Made by a program: the position numbers and the translations under genes. A stretch of 64,000 nt of DNA from Nitrobacter sp051535215 (GTDB taxonomy: Bacteria; Pseudomonadota; Alphaproteobacteria; Rhizobiales; Xanthobacteraceae), in assembly GCF_051535215.1 (NCBI RefSeq), contig NZ_JBPPLY010000003.1, forward strand, positions 1-64,000, written 5' to 3'. Position 1 is the first letter of the stretch. Each line of letters begins with the position of its first letter. This document shows, piece by piece, positions 8,723 to 16,460 of the stretch. The notes beneath the pieces are model-generated. The model was not told the DNA's origin, ran no database searches, and saw only the letters and a program-made list of their open reading frames with translations.

Positions 8723-9045
8723 TGAGCGACCTTGCCCATACTGCGTTCTTTGGTGACGCCGAATATACGTTCCGGCTCACACCCGCATTGATCCTTGAAC
8801 TTGAACAGAAGTGCGGCGCTGTCGGCGCAATTTGCCATCGCGTGTTCAACCGGCAGTTTTCACAAGCCGACGTGTCCGAAACGATCCGTCTCGCTTTGAT
8901 CGGCGGCGGCACGACGCCTAAGCGAGCCGCTGAGCTTATCGCAGCTTATGTCGTGGATCGTCCGCTTGCGGAAACCTATCCGCTGGCCGCGAAGGTTCTG
9001 GAACGCCGCTGGTTCGGCGCACCCCATGAGGCCGTCAATGGATAA
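8722..9045 (+). CDS. Tail assembly chaperone, GTA gp10-like
   Basis: 107 residues matching the GTA_gp10 / phage tail assembly chaperone pattern: FFGDAEYTFRLTPALILELEQKCGAVGAI, then FSQADVSETIRLALIGGG, and AAYVVDRPLAETYPLAAKVLERRWFG. These small proteins coat the tape measure while the tail tube polymerises. ATG 8722 directly follows the previous stop, and the 3' end overlaps the protease gene by eight bases. It is the first of three such proteins in the element. Confidence 0.75.
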   Translation: MSDLAHTAFFGDAEYTFRLTPALILELEQKCGAVGAICHRVFNRQFSQADVSETIRLALIGGGTTPKRAAELIAAYVVDRPLAETYPLAAKVLERRWFGAPHEAVNG

Positions 9046-9538
9046 GCTCGAAATCAAAGCAACCCTCAACGTCAGTGACGCTGGCGAGATCACCGGCAAT
9101 GCGTGGCCGTTCGGATCGGCGGATAGCGTCGGTGACATCGTAACGAAAGGCGCGATCAATGTTGCCGTGTCCGATTTGCCTATCCTGTTTTCGCACGATC
9201 CATCCGACTTGATCGGCACATGGGACGAAGTGAAGCAAACCGACGACGGCCTTATCGTAAAGGGCAAGCTCCATATGGATCGCCCGCGCGCGCGTTCGGT
9301 TCTCGCAATGGTCAAGGGCGGTTTGGTTTCCGGCTTGTCCATCGGCTTCAAGACGAAAGCGTCCACTAAGCAGGGTCGCAATCGCATCATTAGCGCTCTG
9401 GACCTCTTCGAAGTTTCCATCGTTCGCAACCCCTCGCACCCGCGAGCGCAAATCACCAGCGCGAAATCTCTCAACTCGGCTCAGGCGATCGCCGCAGCCA
9501 TTTTACGGGCTGCGGCCCATTTCAAAGGAAGTAACTGA
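9038..9538 (+). CDS. HK97 family prohead protease
   Basis: 166 residues of the U35-type prohead protease. The enzyme cleaves scaffold and capsid N-termini during head maturation and then itself. Visible motifs are TGNAWPFGSADSVGDIVTKGA, LPILFSHDPSDLIGTW with the catalytic-type His, GLVSGLSIGFKTKAS with the catalytic-type Ser, and LDLFEVSIVRNPSHPRAQI. The gene lies directly before the capsid gene, as is standard. Confidence 0.93.
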   Translation: MDKLEIKATLNVSDAGEITGNAWPFGSADSVGDIVTKGAINVAVSDLPILFSHDPSDLIGTWDEVKQTDDGLIVKGKLHMDRPRARSVLAMVKGGLVSGLSIGFKTKASTKQGRNRIISALDLFEVSIVRNPSHPRAQITSAKSLNSAQAIAAAILRAAAHFKGSN

Positions 9539-10702
9539 ATGAATTCCTCTCTCGCTCTCGAATTGAAGGACGGCAATGACGCTGATCCGGCTGAGACCGT
9601 CACCAAGGCGCTGGACGAACTGAAAACGTCCGTTGATGCTCGCTTGAAAGATATCGAGACCAAGTCCGCGAACGATAACAAGCTGGCGGATCGGCTCGAT
9701 AAGCTCGAAGCGAAGTTGAATCGACCGGGCGTCCGGCATGACAACGATAACGAGCCGGAAGAGACCAAGGCTGCTAAGGCGGCGTTCGGGACGTATCTGC
9801 GGAACGGTAAGCAGGGCGTTAGTCCGCTCGAACTGAAAAGCCTGATCGTTTCCGGCGACCCGCAGGGCGGCTATCTGGCTCCGGCAGAGTTTTCGAGCGA
9901 GTTCATCCGCGACCTTCTGCAATATTCTCCGATCCGTGGCCTTGCCAGCGTGCGGCAAACGGCGTTGTCCAGCGTGATCTATCCGAGCCGCACCGGTCGC
10001 AGCGATGCCAAGTGGACCGGCGAAGCACAAGCGCAAGGGACCGGCGAGCCGACATTCGGGCAAGTCGAGATCGCGCCGAAGGAAATCACGACCTACATCG
10101 ACATTTCGAACCAGCTTCTGGCTGACAGTGCCGGCGCTGCGGAAGCCGAAGTTCGGATGGCGCTTTCGGAAGACTTCGGCCTCAAGGAAGGAACAGCCTT
10201 CCTTAAGGGCGCTGGTCCGTTGCAGCCGGAAGGCGTTCTGACCAACGCGAACGTTACGGTGAAGGCGACCGGCAACGCTTCGACGTTGGGCACGTCTCCC
10301 GCCGATCTGCTGATCGATGTCATGTATGACCTTCCGACGCCGTATCGGGGCAACGCCACTTGGCTGATGAACAGCCGGACGCTTGCCGCTATGCGCAAGT
10401 TGAAGGACGGACAGGGCAACTACCTTTGGCAGCCCAGCTATCAGGTAGGCCAGCCCGAGACAATCCTTGGCCGTCCGGTCGTCGAATGTCCCGACATGGA
10501 CGACGTTGGCGCGGGCACCGTGCCGATCTTGTTCGGCGACTTCGCCACGGCATATCGCATCATCGACCGCTTGGCGCTGTCCATCATGGTCAACCCGTAT
10601 CTGCTGGCGACCAATAGCACGACCCGCATTCACGCAACCCGCCGTGTTGGCGGTGGCGTGGTGCAGGCTGCTGCGCTTCGCAAGATCAAGTGCGCAGTGT
10701 AG
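9539..10702 (+). CDS. Major capsid protein, HK97 fold
   Basis: 387 residues. The N-terminal 80 residues are charged and coiled-coil-like (ETVTKALDELKTSVDARLKDIE onwards) and form the delta/scaffold domain removed by the protease. The HK97 fold follows: GGYLAPAEFSSEFIRDL, SVIYPSRTGRSDAKWTGEA, PKEITTYIDISNQLLADS, ATWLMNSRTLAAMRKLKDGQGNYLW, ILGRPVVECPDMDDVGAGTVPILFGDF and the C-terminal TTRIHATRRVGGGVVQAAALRKIKC. Full length, with no damage seen. Confidence 0.95.
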   Translation: MNSSLALELKDGNDADPAETVTKALDELKTSVDARLKDIETKSANDNKLADRLDKLEAKLNRPGVRHDNDNEPEETKAAKAAFGTYLRNGKQGVSPLELKSLIVSGDPQGGYLAPAEFSSEFIRDLLQYSPIRGLASVRQTALSSVIYPSRTGRSDAKWTGEAQAQGTGEPTFGQVEIAPKEITTYIDISNQLLADSAGAAEAEVRMALSEDFGLKEGTAFLKGAGPLQPEGVLTNANVTVKATGNASTLGTSPADLLIDVMYDLPTPYRGNATWLMNSRTLAAMRKLKDGQGNYLWQPSYQVGQPETILGRPVVECPDMDDVGAGTVPILFGDFATAYRIIDRLALSIMVNPYLLATNSTTRIHATRRVGGGVVQAAALRKIKCAV

Positions 10703-10705
10703 CGG

Positions 10706-10969
10706 ATGACGCAAGTCGACCTTTGGGAGACTCGGGAGCGAAGCCACGATAGTTTGGTCTATCGGCACTTCGCTATCACCCCGTCAGATACGGAAGACCT
10801 TCCGATCCGACCGCGCGGCATCTTCTGTCTAGCGGATGGCAACGTTGTCATCCGCGATGAGACCGGAACAGACATCACTTATCCCATGAGCGCTGGGCAA
10901 TCGTTCGGCTTTAGAGCCGTTCGTATTTTGGCAACAGGCACGACGGCAACAGTCGTCGGCTGGCATTAA
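10706..10969 (+). CDS. Spike-base-like phage structural protein
   Basis: 87 residues. FAITPSDTEDLPIRPRGIFC, then LADGNVVIRDETGTDITYPM and RAVRILATGTTATVVGWH, follow the pattern of the spike base protein family named after Rhodobacter GTA rcc01079. The start is four bases after the capsid stop. It is probably a small virion decoration or spike component. The assignment is by pattern and could be wrong. Confidence 0.6.
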   Translation: MTQVDLWETRERSHDSLVYRHFAITPSDTEDLPIRPRGIFCLADGNVVIRDETGTDITYPMSAGQSFGFRAVRILATGTTATVVGWH

Positions 10970-10986
10970 AAAGGAAAACTACTTCT

Positions 10987-11373
10987 ATGCGTGATATCGC
11001 TTCGAACATCGGCACCGTCCTGGCTCTTGCGCCAGCGGTGCAGACCGCGACCGTCAAGGGCGTTGCGGTCGATACGACCGGATTTGGCTCGGCTGCAATC
11101 GTCATCAATACCGGTGCGATTGCTGGCTCCGGAAACTTCACGGCCAAGCTGCAAGAGTCTGACACCTCGACGGACGGCGACTTTGCGGACGTGGCAGCGT
11201 CCGACCTCGTTGGCGAGCTTCCGGCCGCTCTGGCAGCGTCCAGCGTCTACAAGCAGTCCTACATCGGTCATAAGCAGTATGTCCGCGTTGTTCTCACGTT
11301 GAACAGCGGCACATCGATTGCAGCCGGTGCGATTGCCGTTCTCGGTAACGCTTCCGTTCGTCCGGTGGCGTAA
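10987..11373 (+). CDS. Phage structural protein, function unknown
   Basis: 128 residues, beta-rich with many Ala, Gly, Thr and Val (AAIVINTGAIAGSGNFTAKL, QYVRVVLTLNSGTSIAAGAI). Phages often encode such a protein just after the capsid gene. A head decoration or fibre-base role is plausible but not shown. The stop overlaps the next ATG (TAATG). Confidence 0.65.
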   Translation: MRDIASNIGTVLALAPAVQTATVKGVAVDTTGFGSAAIVINTGAIAGSGNFTAKLQESDTSTDGDFADVAASDLVGELPAALAASSVYKQSYIGHKQYVRVVLTLNSGTSIAAGAIAVLGNASVRPVA

Positions 11374-11962
11374 TGACAATGCAGCGGCTCGCAGACGAAA
11401 CGAAGATCACCGTAGGGAGCAAGACGTTCACCTTGCGCCCGACGTTGCGGGCCGCTGTCCGTCTTCACAGGGATTATGATGGCCTACAAAACCTCTATGC
11501 CGCTCTTGGTAGTGGCAGTGTTTCTGCTTCTCTTGGTCTATCAGCGCCGCTTGCGCCGATCCTCGCCTAGCTGTTTTGCTGGCGTATGAGAGCGACCAGC
11601 ACGGTCTTGCCAACAGCATCTGGTCCATTCGGGAACAGCTACAGGCATTCGTCCTTAAGCTGTCCGGTCATGATGATGCAGATGGCGAACCGGCAGCGAC
11701 CGGCAAGCTGATGCCCTATGACGAATATTTCGCGACCTTGTTCCGCATTGCCACCGGCTGGCTTGGCTGGCCTCCGAACGTCGCATGGGAGGCCACACCG
11801 GCAGAGATCATCGAAGCCAAGAAAGGCCGCATCGAACTTCTGCGGGAGATCTTTGGCGGCAAAGACGATGAAACAGTCGATGCCCTCAACGGCAAGATTG
11901 ATTCCGCAACGCGCGCTAAGCTCGATGCGATCGGCAACCTAGCCAACGTGCAGGTGCCGTGA
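11373..11962 (+). pseudogene. Tail assembly chaperone split over two frames
   Basis: The first frame gives MTMQRLADETKITVGSKTFT onwards and stops at 11570. The -1 frame is open from 11513 to 11962 and gives ISAACADPRLAVLLAYESDQ, later TLFRIATGWLGWPPNVAWEA and TPAEIIEAKKGRIELL. Joined, they form a protein of about 195 residues of the tail-chaperone type. Tail chaperones such as lambda G/GT use a -1 frameshift at a slippery heptamer, but none with X XXY YYZ form is visible in the 58-base overlap. Neighbouring genes carry one-base indels, so a mutation is the simpler explanation. Confidence 0.65.
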
Positions 11963-12294
11963 TGCCGTCTCGCCCTCCGAAAGTTTGCTCTTGCGGCAAG
12001 ATCGTTCCCGCGAACGTCGTTTGCCTTTGCGTCCAGCGTCGGAAAGCCGAAGCTGATAAGCGTCGTCCGGCTGCATCCCAGCGCGGCTATGACCACGAAT
12101 GGCAAAAGGCTGCATCGGCCTATCTGGCTGAGCCTGCGAACCAATACTGCGAATGCGGCGCACCCGCGACGCTTGTTCGGCATGTCATCAGTATCAGGCA
12201 ACGTCCCGATCTTCGCATGGTTCGTTCTAACTGGAAGCCAGGTTGTCGACGCTGCAATGCGCGGGACACCATCAATGAGGCTCGCAATGCGTAG
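11962..12294 (+). CDS. HNH endonuclease-like phage protein
   Basis: 110 residues with two Cys pairs (CSCG / CLC and CECG), GYDHEWQKAASAYLAEPANQYC, RHVISIRQRPDLRMVRSNWKPGCRRCNARDT. The order of Cys pairs, the His before IRQRPDL, and the final CxxC-N match the HNH nucleases that lie next to terminases. They are needed for DNA packaging in several cos phages. ATG 11962 overlaps the previous stop (TGATG). It is separated from TerS by five genes here, while in many phages it is adjacent. Confidence 0.75.
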   Translation: MPSRPPKVCSCGKIVPANVVCLCVQRRKAEADKRRPAASQRGYDHEWQKAASAYLAEPANQYCECGAPATLVRHVISIRQRPDLRMVRSNWKPGCRRCNARDTINEARNA

Positions 12295-12325
12295 GACAGA
12301 GCGAGAATACCAAGGAACAGAGCGA

Positions 12326-12706
12326 ATGCCATTTAAGAAGGGTTTGACGACGCTCACGCATGACGGCGTGACGCTTCCATTAGTTGAATGGGCCAAGCGG
12401 ACAGGCCAGTCGGATGCTTGTCTGCGTGCTCGCATTAAGTTGGGATGGCCGATCGCAGATGCATTGTATAGGCCGCGCACTGGTCGCGGCCAACCTGCTT
12501 TCTCTGAGAGGGAAAAGCGCCAAGCAGAACGCTTGAACGTCGCTTTCAATAAGCTGATCCATGATGTGGACCATGCCCTCAGAACATTCCAGCTTCGCAT
12601 GAAAGCAACACTTAAAGAGCCGATCTGGGACCGGGGGAGGCGGCAGACTTCTCAGAAAGTCGTTCTGACCGTATGTCCCCCTCAACGCAAGACAGCATCT
12701 AATTAG
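12326..12706 (+). CDS. Phage protein with HTH-like N-terminus
   Basis: 126 residues. LTHDGVTLPLVEWAKRTGQS then LRARIKLGWPIADALYRP is the helix-turn-helix-like segment often seen in phage proteins near HNH nucleases. The rest is basic and without a known domain. AAGGAA eight bases before ATG 12326 supports this start. An ATG at 12287 overlapping the HNH gene is an alternative. Confidence 0.6.
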   Translation: MPFKKGLTTLTHDGVTLPLVEWAKRTGQSDACLRARIKLGWPIADALYRPRTGRGQPAFSEREKRQAERLNVAFNKLIHDVDHALRTFQLRMKATLKEPIWDRGRRQTSQKVVLTVCPPQRKTASN

Positions 12707-12715
12707 GTTTTTCAC

Positions 12716-12994
12716 ATGCTCACGCTAGACGACGCCAAGGCGCATCTAAACGTTACTTTCGACACAGATGACGCCCTGATTACGGCGAAACTGGCTGCTG
12801 CGAGCGATTGGGTTGCGTCCTATACCGGCGCGGAAATTACAGACAGCACCCCAAAGGCTGTGAACGAAGCCATTTTGCAGCTTACGGCGCATCTATACGC
12901 GAACCGGGAAGCGACCCTCGTGGGAGTCGTAGGGCAGTCGCTGCCCATGGGTTTCCTCGATCTGCTGGAACCGTTCCGGGCGTGGTGTTTCTGA
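12716..12994 (+). CDS. Head-tail connector protein, gp6-like
   Basis: 92 residues. MLTLDDAKAHLNVTFDTDDA, LITAKLAAASDWVASYTGAE, VNEAILQLTAHLYANREA and the closing FLDLLEPFRAWCF are typical of the all-helical HK97 gp6 / Phage_connect_1 family. The protein forms a ring under the portal. Its stop overlaps the next ATG (TGATG). Confidence 0.85.
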   Translation: MLTLDDAKAHLNVTFDTDDALITAKLAAASDWVASYTGAEITDSTPKAVNEAILQLTAHLYANREATLVGVVGQSLPMGFLDLLEPFRAWCF

Positions 12995-13401
12995 TGCCTG
13001 AACCGTCGCTCGCCTTACAGAAAGTCATTGCCGATCGCTTGCTCGGCAATGATCATGGACACCATCGGACCGGACGGCATTCTTGATACTATCGGACGGC
13101 CGGAGCGTGAACGCTGCATCCTGATCGGACAATCGCAAGCGGTCTATCGCGGCGAGATTGCGACCGTCTATTCCACCTTGCATGTGTGGATTAAGGAACC
13201 CGGCTTGCGACTTGCAAAGGAAGTTGTCGGTGCGGTTGTAGACGCCGTCAGTTTGATGCCCAGATCGCGCGGCAGTATATCGATGCCGACGACTTCACGA
13301 TTGCCGATATCAGCGTAAACGACACCCGGTTTATTGCTGATCCCGATCAATGGAGCCATGGCATCGTGAATGTGCAAGCGATCATGCGGGAGGTTGCTTG
13401 A
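12994..13401 (+). pseudogene. DUF3168 tail completion protein, two frameshifts
   Basis: Three frames must be joined. MPEPSLALQKVIADRLLG is followed after about 13050 by MDTIGPDGILDTIGRPERER and VYSTLHVWIKEPGLRLAKEV. After about 13256 comes DAQIARQYIDADDFTIADIS, then DTRFIADPDQWSHGIVNVQA to the stop. The combined protein has the normal length (about 135) and order of DUF3168 tail-terminator proteins. Two independent one-base indels in 400 bases make function unlikely. Confidence 0.75.
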
Positions 13402-13715
13402 TGCGAGCCGGAAACCTTGACCGCGTGATCGTCATTGAAGCGGCGACCGTTACCTATGACGAATACCGCACACCGGTCGCATCATGGGCACCGGTTGTTA
13501 GCCTTCGCGCCCAGCTTATCATGCGGTCCCTTGATGACCGGCAAGGGCAACACGCCGTCACCGACAGCACCGCAACCTTTCGGGCTTATTTCTATCCCGG
13601 CATCACCCTTGAGCATCGTGTCGTATTCGAGGGGCAAACCTTTAAAATCACCGCAATCAAGGAAATCGGTCGCCGCGTCGGGCTCGATATAATGTGTGAG
13701 CGGGTAGGGCAGTGA
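13401..13715 (+). CDS. Phage head closure protein
   Basis: 104 residues of the head-tail adaptor / head closure family (HK97 gp7 or SPP1 gp16 type). It begins MRAGNLDRVIVIEAATVTYD, contains APVVSLRAQLIMRS and TFRAYFYPGITLEHRVVFEG, and ends KITAIKEIGRRVGLDIMCER. ATG overlaps the previous TGA, and the 3' end overlaps TerS as GTGA. Confidence 0.87.
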   Translation: MRAGNLDRVIVIEAATVTYDEYRTPVASWAPVVSLRAQLIMRSLDDRQGQHAVTDSTATFRAYFYPGITLEHRVVFEGQTFKITAIKEIGRRVGLDIMCERVGQ

Positions 13716-14104
13716 CGCGCGGCGTGAAACCCCAAGTCATCAAACCGCAGTCACCGGTTGAGATCGGCAATCCGCCGTCTTGGCTCGGCAAAGAGGGCAA
13801 GCGGGAATGGCGACGGATCGCACCGATCCTCAACGAGCGCATGACGATCACGACCGGCGATCTTGGCATTCTGGAAAGCTACTGCACTGCCATCGGCACC
13901 ATGCGGGAGGCGCAAAGGCTCTTGAACCGTGACGGCCTGGTGCTCAATGGCAAGAAACACCCGGCCATCGGCACCTTGAATGCGGCCCAGACGACCGCGC
14001 GCCTTGCTGCGAATGAGCTTGGTTTAACGCCGGTAAGCCGATCCCGGCCCGCAATCCGTGACACCGGCGACGATGACGACGGGGATAATCCCCTTGCCGT
14101 CTAA
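13712..14104 (+). CDS. Phage terminase small subunit, P27 family
   Basis: 130 residues. PPSWLGKEGKREWRRIAPIL, ITTGDLGILESYCTAIGTMR and KKHPAIGTLNAAQTTARLAA, with an acidic tail (DTGDDDDGDNPLAV), are characteristic of P27-type small terminases. They recognise the packaging site and load TerL. It starts with GTG overlapping the head-closure stop and overlaps TerL by 32 bases. Confidence 0.9.
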   Translation: MTRGVKPQVIKPQSPVEIGNPPSWLGKEGKREWRRIAPILNERMTITTGDLGILESYCTAIGTMREAQRLLNRDGLVLNGKKHPAIGTLNAAQTTARLAANELGLTPVSRSRPAIRDTGDDDDGDNPLAV

Positions 14105-15715
14105 GCCTGCCAGCACCTTCCCGGAATGGATTTATGACGGCTCCGAGATTCCCGACCCGTTCGGCTATGGCAAGCGGGCGGTGACCTTCCTGCGCCGTCT
14201 TAAACATCCCAAGTCCACCCTGCCGAAGCGGGCATTCCAGCTTGATCCGTGGCAAGAGAGGATCGTTCGGCGCATCTATGGTCCGCGCAATCCTGACGGC
14301 TCCCGGATCGTCAGCGTTGTCGTGATCTTGGTCCCGCGTGGGAATAGAAAGACATCGCTCTCGGCAGCGCTGGCGTTGCTCCACACCATCGGCCCGGAAT
14401 TGGTGCCGGGTGGTGAAGCGATCTTCGCCGCGTCCGACCGAAAGCAGGCTGGCATCGCCTTCAAAGAAGCGCGTGGCATCATTCATGCCGATCCGAAGCA
14501 CCTTGTTCCGGTCACCAAGGTCTATGACGCCTTCAATTCCGCCAAACGCATCGCCTATCCGCGCGAAGGATCGGAGCTAGAGGTTGTTTCGTCGGATGCG
14601 CCGGGGCAGGAAGGGCGGACGCCCGCGTTCGTGCTTGCCGACGAAATCCACGTCTGGCGCGGCGCTGATCTCTGGAAGGTGCTGACCAACGGGCTCGACA
14701 AGACGGACAATAGCCTTCTAGTCGTCGCGACGACAGCGGGCAGGGGTCAGGACAACATTGCCCATGAGGTAATCGAGCGCGCCCGCAAGATCGCGCGCGG
14801 TGAAGTGATCGATCCGACTTGGCTTCCAGTTCTATTCGAGGCCGATCCGGCTGTGACTACACCAGTGAAGACGTTTGGCGGCGCGTCAATCCCGGTAGCG
14901 CTCACGGCTATCCGTCGCTCAAGGGTTTCCGGCGGCATGTCGCCCGCGCCAAGGACAGCCCAACCGAACGCGACAGCCTGAAGCAATACAAGCTCAATAT
15001 ATGGCTGGATCACTCCACGTCGCCGTTTGTGGACATGGCGACCTATGATCGCGGCTCCGATCCGATTGACGTGCAGGCATTGCGGGGCGCGCCGTGTTGG
15101 ATCGGCGTCGACATGAGCAAAACGACCGACCTAAGCGCCGTGGTCGCGTGTTTCCGAGGTGAGGATGACAGCTACATCGTGTTGCCGATGTTCTTCTGCC
15201 CTGCAGAGGATATCCGCAAACGTGGCGACCTAGACGGCGTCGACTATGTGTCGTGGTCGAAAGAGGGCTTCCTGACGGCAACACCCGGTAACGTGATCGA
15301 TAACAAGGCCGTCGCGAACTATATCCGCGACCTTAACGATCGCTATGACGTTCGCGAGATCGCCTTCGACATCGCTTACGCACAGGCCGTCATGTCGCCT
15401 TTAGCAGATGAAGACCTGCCCGTCGTCACGGTCAGACAGGGTTGGGTCACGCAATCTCCGGCGCTCAACGAATTAGAGCGGGCCATCGTCGGCGGCAAAT
15501 TCCGCCACGGCGGGCATCCGGTGTTGCGCTGGTGTTTTTCGAACGTTGCGATCCATACAGACAGCGCCGGCAATCGCGTCATGCACAAGGGCAAGTCTAC
15601 CGATCGAATAGACGGAGCCGTTGCTACCTGGATGGCCGTTTCCCGCGCCGCTGCCGGTGGCGAGCAACGATCCGTCTATGACGATCCGAATTTCAGCGTT
15701 GAGGACTGGGTTTGA
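14073..15715 (+). pseudogene. Phage terminase large subunit, one frameshift
   Basis: A DNA-packaging ATPase/nuclease of about 547 residues when joined. The first part holds the ATPase: VVILVPRGNRKTS as Walker A-like, FVLADEIHVW as Walker B. The frame breaks after VLFEADP near 14847. The next frame reads GCDYTSEDVWRRVNPGSAHG and on to the nuclease part, with WIGVDMSKTTDLSAVV, FDIAYAQAVMSPLA and KSTDRIDGAVATWMA. One lost C in the CC at 14847-14848 repairs the frame. If real, this separates the motor from the nuclease and abolishes packaging. Confidence 0.9.
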
Positions 15716-16116
15716 GCGACGATAACCAAGACCTCCAAGCATACCTCGAAAGCCTGCCCGACAAATTGACGGCTGAACTTGCCGACGTGATCCGTGAGCA
15801 GGCGGAAGCTCTGTCCGATGCCCAGCGCGCCGCATTGCAGGCGCTGGAGCAGTCGCCGGAAGAGACCGGCGACCTCGAAGTATCGTGCGTCGTCGTGCCG
15901 GGTAGTAGTCCGCTCGAATATGCCGTGCAGGCGGGAGGGGACTTGACGACTAAAGAAGTCCGGGAAGGCAGTGGCGTCGACTACGATTACGCGCTCGCTT
16001 TCGAATTCGGAACTTCGCGGCAATCGGCGCGGCCGTTCTTTTGGTCGACCTACCAAGCCCGTAAAGATGAGATCCAGCAAGCGATCGATGAAGCAGCGAA
16101 CGAGGTAATCAAGTGA
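15712..16116 (+). CDS. HK97 gp10-like tail-completion protein
   Basis: 134 residues. It starts with TTG overlapping the TerL stop. It has a helical N-terminus (LQAYLESLPDKLTAELADVI), VVVPGSSPLEYAVQAGGD, and the family signature YALAFEFGTSRQSARPFFWS followed by a helical tail. HK97 gp10-type proteins bridge head connector and tail tube. Confidence 0.8.
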   Translation: MSDDNQDLQAYLESLPDKLTAELADVIREQAEALSDAQRAALQALEQSPEETGDLEVSCVVVPGSSPLEYAVQAGGDLTTKEVREGSGVDYDYALAFEFGTSRQSARPFFWSTYQARKDEIQQAIDEAANEVIK

Positions 16117-16460
16117 TTGACGAATGCGCCCGCACCGTGAAGTGGGGCGAGACGGAATATAGCCTGACCCTGAATCACCCTTGGGTCCGCAATGTCCTGA
16201 GCTACCGGGGCATTCCCGGCGACAACGGATCGTCCCTTGCATCGGTCATGAACCGATTTGAGACCGGCAGCTATTCGCTTGAAGATGTGGAGCGCGTCCT
16301 AGAGCTTGGCCTGATCGGCGCTGGCATGTCCGAACGGGAGGCTGATGCGCTCTTGAATCAGCATGTCCGCACCAAGCCGATTGTCGACAATGTGGGCGTT
16401 GCCGCTGGCCTCCTGGTTGCGCTGTTTATGGGGGCATCCCGTGCCGACGCCGCAGCTTAA
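16113..16460 (+). CDS. Tail assembly chaperone, GTA gp10-like (second complete copy)
   Basis: 115 residues. VKWGETEYSLTLNHPWVRNV, SSLASVMNRFETGSYSLEDV then ERVLELGLIGAGMSEREADA and LNQHVRTKPIVDNVGVAAGL follow the same plan as the protein at 8722 but are strongly diverged from it. Its position immediately before the tape measure is the classical one for a tail chaperone. It starts with GTG overlapping the previous TGA. Confidence 0.7.
   Translation: MIDECARTVKWGETEYSLTLNHPWVRNVLSYRGIPGDNGSSLASVMNRFETGSYSLEDVERVLELGLIGAGMSEREADALLNQHVRTKPIVDNVGVAAGLLVALFMGASRADAAA

Noticed and set aside
11513..11570. A canonical slippery heptamer for the split tail chaperone
   Set aside because: No X XXY YYZ sequence in the right phase was found in the overlap, so programmed frameshifting is left only as a possibility.
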